In this document: one piece after another, positions 3,718 to 6,423 of the stretch
How the letters are laid out: each line of letters starts with the position of its first letter
Position numbering within the stretch: the first letter of the stretch is position 1
Source: Euryarchaeota archaeon UBA561
GTDB taxonomy: Archaea > Thermoplasmatota > Poseidoniia > Poseidoniales > Poseidoniaceae
Length of the DNA: 6,423 bases
NCBI GenBank assembly: GCA_002502295.1
Contig: DANX01000004.1
Span: 1 to 6,423, forward strand
Reading direction: 5' to 3'
Translations under genes and position numbers: made by a program
Notes under the pieces: generated by a model
What the model saw: only the letters and a program-made list of their open reading frames with translations
Told to the model about the DNA's origin: nothing
Databases searched by the model: none

Positions 3718-6423
3718 GATCCCCAATCCGAAACAAGATCGCCCCAATCGTCGGCGAGCGATGGCGCATCTTCCGCTTCTGTCGTTGGTTCGGGTGGAAC
3801 ATCAACGCCCCCTAAATCGGTGTTCTGCGAAGAAATCAGTTCCTCGACGCCCGCTGAACCACCAGGATTGAAAGTTGGTTCCGGTGCTTCTGGATTTTGA
3901 GGTTGTGAAGCGAACACTGGAGCCCTCACCGGCGCAGTTGTCGGCCTGTTCATTGGAGCCATGGCAAGGTGCTGTTGTTCCATGAAATCAATGGATTCAA
4001 ACGGCACAGTGTGTTTTCGGTTGTACAACACAGCCGCCCCCGCGAACAAAATCAGGAGGCCGAAAATCCAACCACTTACCCCCAACCATGAAGAGAAGCT
4101 GGCGCTGTTTGGAAAAGCATCGTAAGCGTTGGCTACGCCATCTCCATCGGAATCGTATTTGGCGTCGGGGTCGTTTGGAAAGACATCTGCCACATCGCCA
4201 ACACCGTCCCCATCCGTATCCATGGTTTCGGTGGCGTCCAACGGGAAGGCATCGGCAACATCACCAACGCCGTCAAAGTCTGAATCAAGGCACTCATTGG
4301 GGTCGAGCGGGAAGACATCCCCGTTGTCTCCACATCCATCATCATCGCTGTCCTCCCATTCTCTCGGATCGTTGGGGAAACGGTCCAGGTTATCGCCAAC
4401 TCCTTCTCCATCGGTGTCGTTCCATTCCGTTGGGTCGTAAGGGAAAGCATCCCGATTGTCGCCATAGGTGTCGTTGTCCCTGTCGGACCAATCGCTTGGG
4501 TCATCGGGGAAGGCATCACCGTTATCGCCGTACCCATCTCCGTCCGAATCCACCCACTCGGAAGCGTCGTTCGGGTACGCATCGTTCGTGTTTGCAAACC
4601 CGTCGCCGTCTCGATCTGGACAGCCGGGTGGAGAGCTGGACAAGCCGTATTCCAGGAGGCAAGCATCGCTGTTGTCGCCGACGCCATCTCCATCAAGATC
4701 GCCCCACTCGTCTTCATCTTGAGGAAAGGCATCACCGTTGTCACCGACGCCATCCTCGTCGGTATCCGAACACTCCTCCGAATCGAATGGAAATTCATCT
4801 CGGTTGTCTCCGCACCCATCACGATCGGTATCCTTCCATTCGCTGGAATCCAAGGGAAAATCATCCTCCCCATCCAACCATGAGTCCCCATCCGTGTCTT
4901 CATTTCGCTCGTCAGTACCAACCTCGGCCTCGGCTTCGTTGGTCAGCCCGTCATCGTCGAGGTCCTCGTCTTCTTGGTCCGCACAGCCATCACCGTCGAA
5001 ATCCAGAACGTGTGGTCCGAGGAGGCCCTGTGGGCACCCGTCATTTCCATCGATGACCCCGTCGTTATCGTCATCGGCGTCCTCGACGTTGGAACAACCG
5101 TCGCTGTCATGATCGAAAAGGTCCGGGCTCAGGGGACAAGGGTCGATGTCGTCGTAAAGGCCATCACCGTCCGAATCCCTTTGGGAGTCAGCGCAACCGT
5201 GCTCATCGACATCGTCCCCTACCGTTGTCGAGGGACATGCATCATCAGAATTGAGCACCCCATCCATATCATCATCCCGCTGAGACCAAGCACATCCCTG
5301 TCCGTCCGCTTGCTCAACCGAAGGCGTCCATGGACACTGATCGAGTTCGTCAGAGACACCATCGCCGTCTGTATCCGCAACGCCAACCGCCTCGATGGCA
5401 AAGCGAGCAATGACATTGTGCATCACGCGTGTGGGATGCGCTTTGTCAAAAAAGACATATTCGTCAACGTTTGGAACAACGCTACTGCCGCTGTTGCAAA
5501 TAGGTAACGGAAGAAGCGTACCGCCACCTGTGCATGCCGCATCCTGAACGTTGTTCAATCCGAGTGCCTGTTTATTCGTCGTGATATCACCGAAAATCGA
5601 CCATGCATCAACGGTGTGAATTGTGACGCCAAGTTCGGCACGTAAGTTCACGATGATGGTGGCCAATTGGTTGTTGTAATCAATAACCTCGTTTCGAATG
5701 GTGGTCTGTTGAGATGCACTCCGACCTTGAATTTCGGGCGTATCCTCGAGAGGAGGAAGATTTGGCACGACCAGCGTGCGTGCACCGGCGGACACCAACT
5801 GCCGCATGTGGGATTCCATGTTGGTGGCGATGGTATCAGCATTGGCAGAACCGTACAAGAAATCGTTTCCGCCCGCCCACAAACTCACCACCGCATCATT
5901 GGGAATCGTGGATTGAACACTACCGAGGTAGTTGGTGATCTGTGTGCCGACATTTGGTATCAAAAGGTAGGCATACCCCGAGCCGGTTTGCGCTCCACCA
6001 AACGCTCGGTTATCGCCCGTTGCTGAAAGTCCAGAACCAATGCTGCTGGTCAGTCCATACGCATCATAAAGCCCGCCAAGCCACACTTCCCCATTTGAGA
6101 AACGGCCCTGCCAGTACGGAGGGACATCGGGCGTGTTGAGGATGGATGCTTTGGCGTTGCCCATGTCCGAGAGTGAATCGCCGAAGGATAAGAGTGACCC
6201 CGGACTGGGGAGTTTGACCTGTCGAAAGACGACAAACCCAATGTCCGCAGATCCGAGTATTTGACCAGACTCGTCGTACACGAGAACCTCAACCCTGTGG
6301 AAATGTGTTCCACGGTAAAACCTGCTGAGGTCAAGATCGACGATTGTGAAGGTCCCGGTGGCGTTGAAGTACAGCGAACCGCTGTCGATCAGACCTTGTT
6401 CATCGCTCATGGACCAATCCGCT
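3714..6423 (-). CDS. GDSL/SGNH esterase with TSP3 stalk and membrane anchor, 5' partial
   Basis: A predicted cell-surface esterase or lipase, numbered from Met at 6410. Four more codons (A-D-W-S) upstream are open to the edge and no signal peptide is seen, so the true start is probably outside. Residues 1-66 are beta-rich (GSLYFNATGTFTIVDLDL, HRVEVLVYDES). The SGNH domain covers about 72-345: FGDSLSDMGN with nucleophile Ser79, block II Gly near 138-139, GGND with oxyanion Asn182, and FDKAHPT with Asp322 and His325. It resembles the GDSL lipase/phospholipase (lecithinase-like) group; Cys293 and Cys305 may pair. Residues 346-504 are irregular TSP3-type repeats with CP...GC pairs. Residues 505-774 are twelve tandem repeats, mostly 22 residues, rich in DxDxDG Ca2+-binding loops. 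Residues 775-797 are a transmembrane helix followed by NRKH. Residues 798-898 are a Pro/Thr/Glu/Asp-rich tail ending in DDWGDLVSDWGS. The architecture implies a catalytic head held outside on a Ca2+-stiffened stalk. The substrate is unknown. It is co-transcribed with the CPBP protease. Confidence 0.9.
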   Translation of the reverse strand, partial: ADWSMSDEQGLIDSGSLYFNATGTFTIVDLDLSRFYRGTHFHRVEVLVYDESGQILGSADIGFVVFRQVKLPSPGSLLSFGDSLSDMGNAKASILNTPDVPPYWQGRFSNGEVWLGGLYDAYGLTSSIGSGLSATGDNRAFGGAQTGSGYAYLLIPNVGTQITNYLGSVQSTIPNDAVVSLWAGGNDFLYGSANADTIATNMESHMRQLVSAGARTLVVPNLPPLEDTPEIQGRSASQQTTIRNEVIDYNNQLATIIVNLRAELGVTIHTVDAWSIFGDITTNKQALGLNNVQDAACTGGGTLLPLPICNSGSSVVPNVDEYVFFDKAHPTRVMHNVIARFAIEAVGVADTDGDGVSDELDQCPWTPSVEQADGQGCAWSQRDDDMDGVLNSDDACPSTTVGDDVDEHGCADSQRDSDGDGLYDDIDPCPLSPDLFDHDSDGCSNVEDADDDNDGVIDGNDGCPQGLLGPHVLDFDGDGCADQEDEDLDDDGLTNEAEAEVGTDERNEDTDGDSWLDGEDDFPLDSSEWKDTDRDGCGDNRDEFPFDSEECSDTDEDGVGDNGDAFPQDEDEWGDLDGDGVGDNSDACLLEYGLSSSPPGCPDRDGDGFANTNDAYPNDASEWVDSDGDGYGDNGDAFPDDPSDWSDRDNDTYGDNRDAFPYDPTEWNDTDGEGVGDNLDRFPNDPREWEDSDDDGCGDNGDVFPLDPNECLDSDFDGVGDVADAFPLDATETMDTDGDGVGDVADVFPNDPDAKYDSDGDGVANAYDAFPNSASFSSWLGVSGWIFGLLILFAGAAVLYNRKHTVPFESIDFMEQQHLAMAPMNRPTTAPVRAPVFASQPQNPEAPEPTFNPGGSAGVEELISSQNTDLGGVDVPPEPTTEAEDAPSLADDWGDLVSDWGS
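4020..4088 (-). other. C-terminal transmembrane anchor of the GDSL-TSP3 protein
   Basis: Residues 775-797 contain an unbroken hydrophobic run (WIFGLLILFAGAAVLY) directly after the last repeat, followed by NRKH as the positive-inside signal. This places the esterase and stalk outside the cell and the last 100 residues in the cytoplasm. Confidence 0.85.
4089..4898 (-). repeat. Twelve tandem 66-bp (22-residue) Ca2+-binding repeats
   Basis: Residues 505-774 divide into twelve consecutive units, eleven of exactly 22 residues and one (unit 4) of 28. Each follows the pattern DxDGDGxGDN then xDAFPxDPxEW. Acidic positions 1, 3 and 5 and Gly6 resemble an EF-hand-like or TSP3 calcium loop. The Phe-Pro and Trp positions probably pack one unit on the next. 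Units differ considerably in sequence, so the array looks old and selected rather than newly expanded. On the plus strand it creates long spurious Arg/His-rich and Ser/Pro-rich open frames. Confidence 0.9.
4899..5375 (-). repeat. Irregular thrombospondin type 3 repeats
   Basis: Residues 346-504 of the GDSL-TSP3 protein hold DxDGDGxxD loops of variable spacing. Four Cys-Pro...Gly-Cys pairs are visible: CPWTPSVEQADGQGC, CPSTTVGDDVDEHGC, CPLSPDLFDHDSDGC, and one starting CPQGLL and ending DGDGC. This is the pattern of TSP3/OmpA-type Ca2+-binding repeats, in which disulfides and Ca2+ ions give a rigid rod. Confidence 0.85.

Noticed and set aside
3717..3747. TTG start at 3747 for the CPBP protease
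   Set aside because: It would overlap the upstream gene by 34 bp and add ten residues (MGRSCFGLGI) unlike a normal membrane-protein start; the GTGA overlap is the standard arrangement.
4133..4921. Minus-strand 262-codon frame, Met/Thr-rich
   Set aside because: It is an alternate reading frame of the same repeat array; its apparent periodicity is only a frame-shifted copy of the real repeats.
4088..5056. Long plus-strand open frame (322 codons, Arg/His-rich), with shorter overlapping Ser/Pro-rich frames
   Set aside because: It is antisense to the 66-bp TSP3 repeats, whose GAC/GAT/GGC-rich codons remove stops from other frames. The product has no domain character, while the minus strand encodes clear Ca2+-binding repeats.

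Overview
The window most likely comes from a mesophilic, probably marine, euryarchaeon of the Thermoplasmatota, close to Marine Group II (Candidatus Poseidoniales). The evidence is an archaeal/eukaryotic-type aspartyl-tRNA synthetase, the near absence of Shine-Dalgarno sequences, an AT-rich TATA-like element set for a very short leader, and a large surface protein with a long Asp-rich thrombospondin type 3 (TSP3) stalk, one transmembrane anchor and an acidic cytoplasmic tail. The taxonomic call is inference from gene style, not from a marker-gene search.

Layout: (1) Bases 1-1520, minus strand: the 5' part of a secreted SGNH hydrolase (DUF4886-like), running off the left edge. It has a signal peptide, a beta-sandwich region, an Asn/Gly/Ser/Thr linker dense in N-glycosylation sequons, and a catalytic domain. 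(2) Bases 1521-1605: an 85-bp divergent intergenic region with a palindromic AATATT that could serve as TATA box in both directions. (3) Bases 1606-3012, plus strand: complete aspS. (4) Bases 3013-3024: a 12-bp convergent gap. (5) Bases 3025-3717, minus strand: a CPBP-type (glutamic) intramembrane protease starting at GTG. (6) Bases 3714-6423, minus strand: a large GDSL/SGNH esterase with TSP3 stalk, membrane anchor and tail, whose frame is still open at the right edge.

The two minus-strand genes at the right form an operon: the stop codon of the GDSL surface protein overlaps the GTG start of the protease in a 4-base GTGA. This suggests co-translation and raises the possibility that the protease acts on the membrane-anchored protein or on related surface proteins. 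Two distantly related exported SGNH-fold hydrolases lie on either side of aspS, so the region looks like a cell-surface hydrolase locus with one housekeeping gene embedded in it. No RNA genes, CRISPR arrays, insertion sequences or integrase-like signals were seen, and no stretch over 300 bases lacks a gene.
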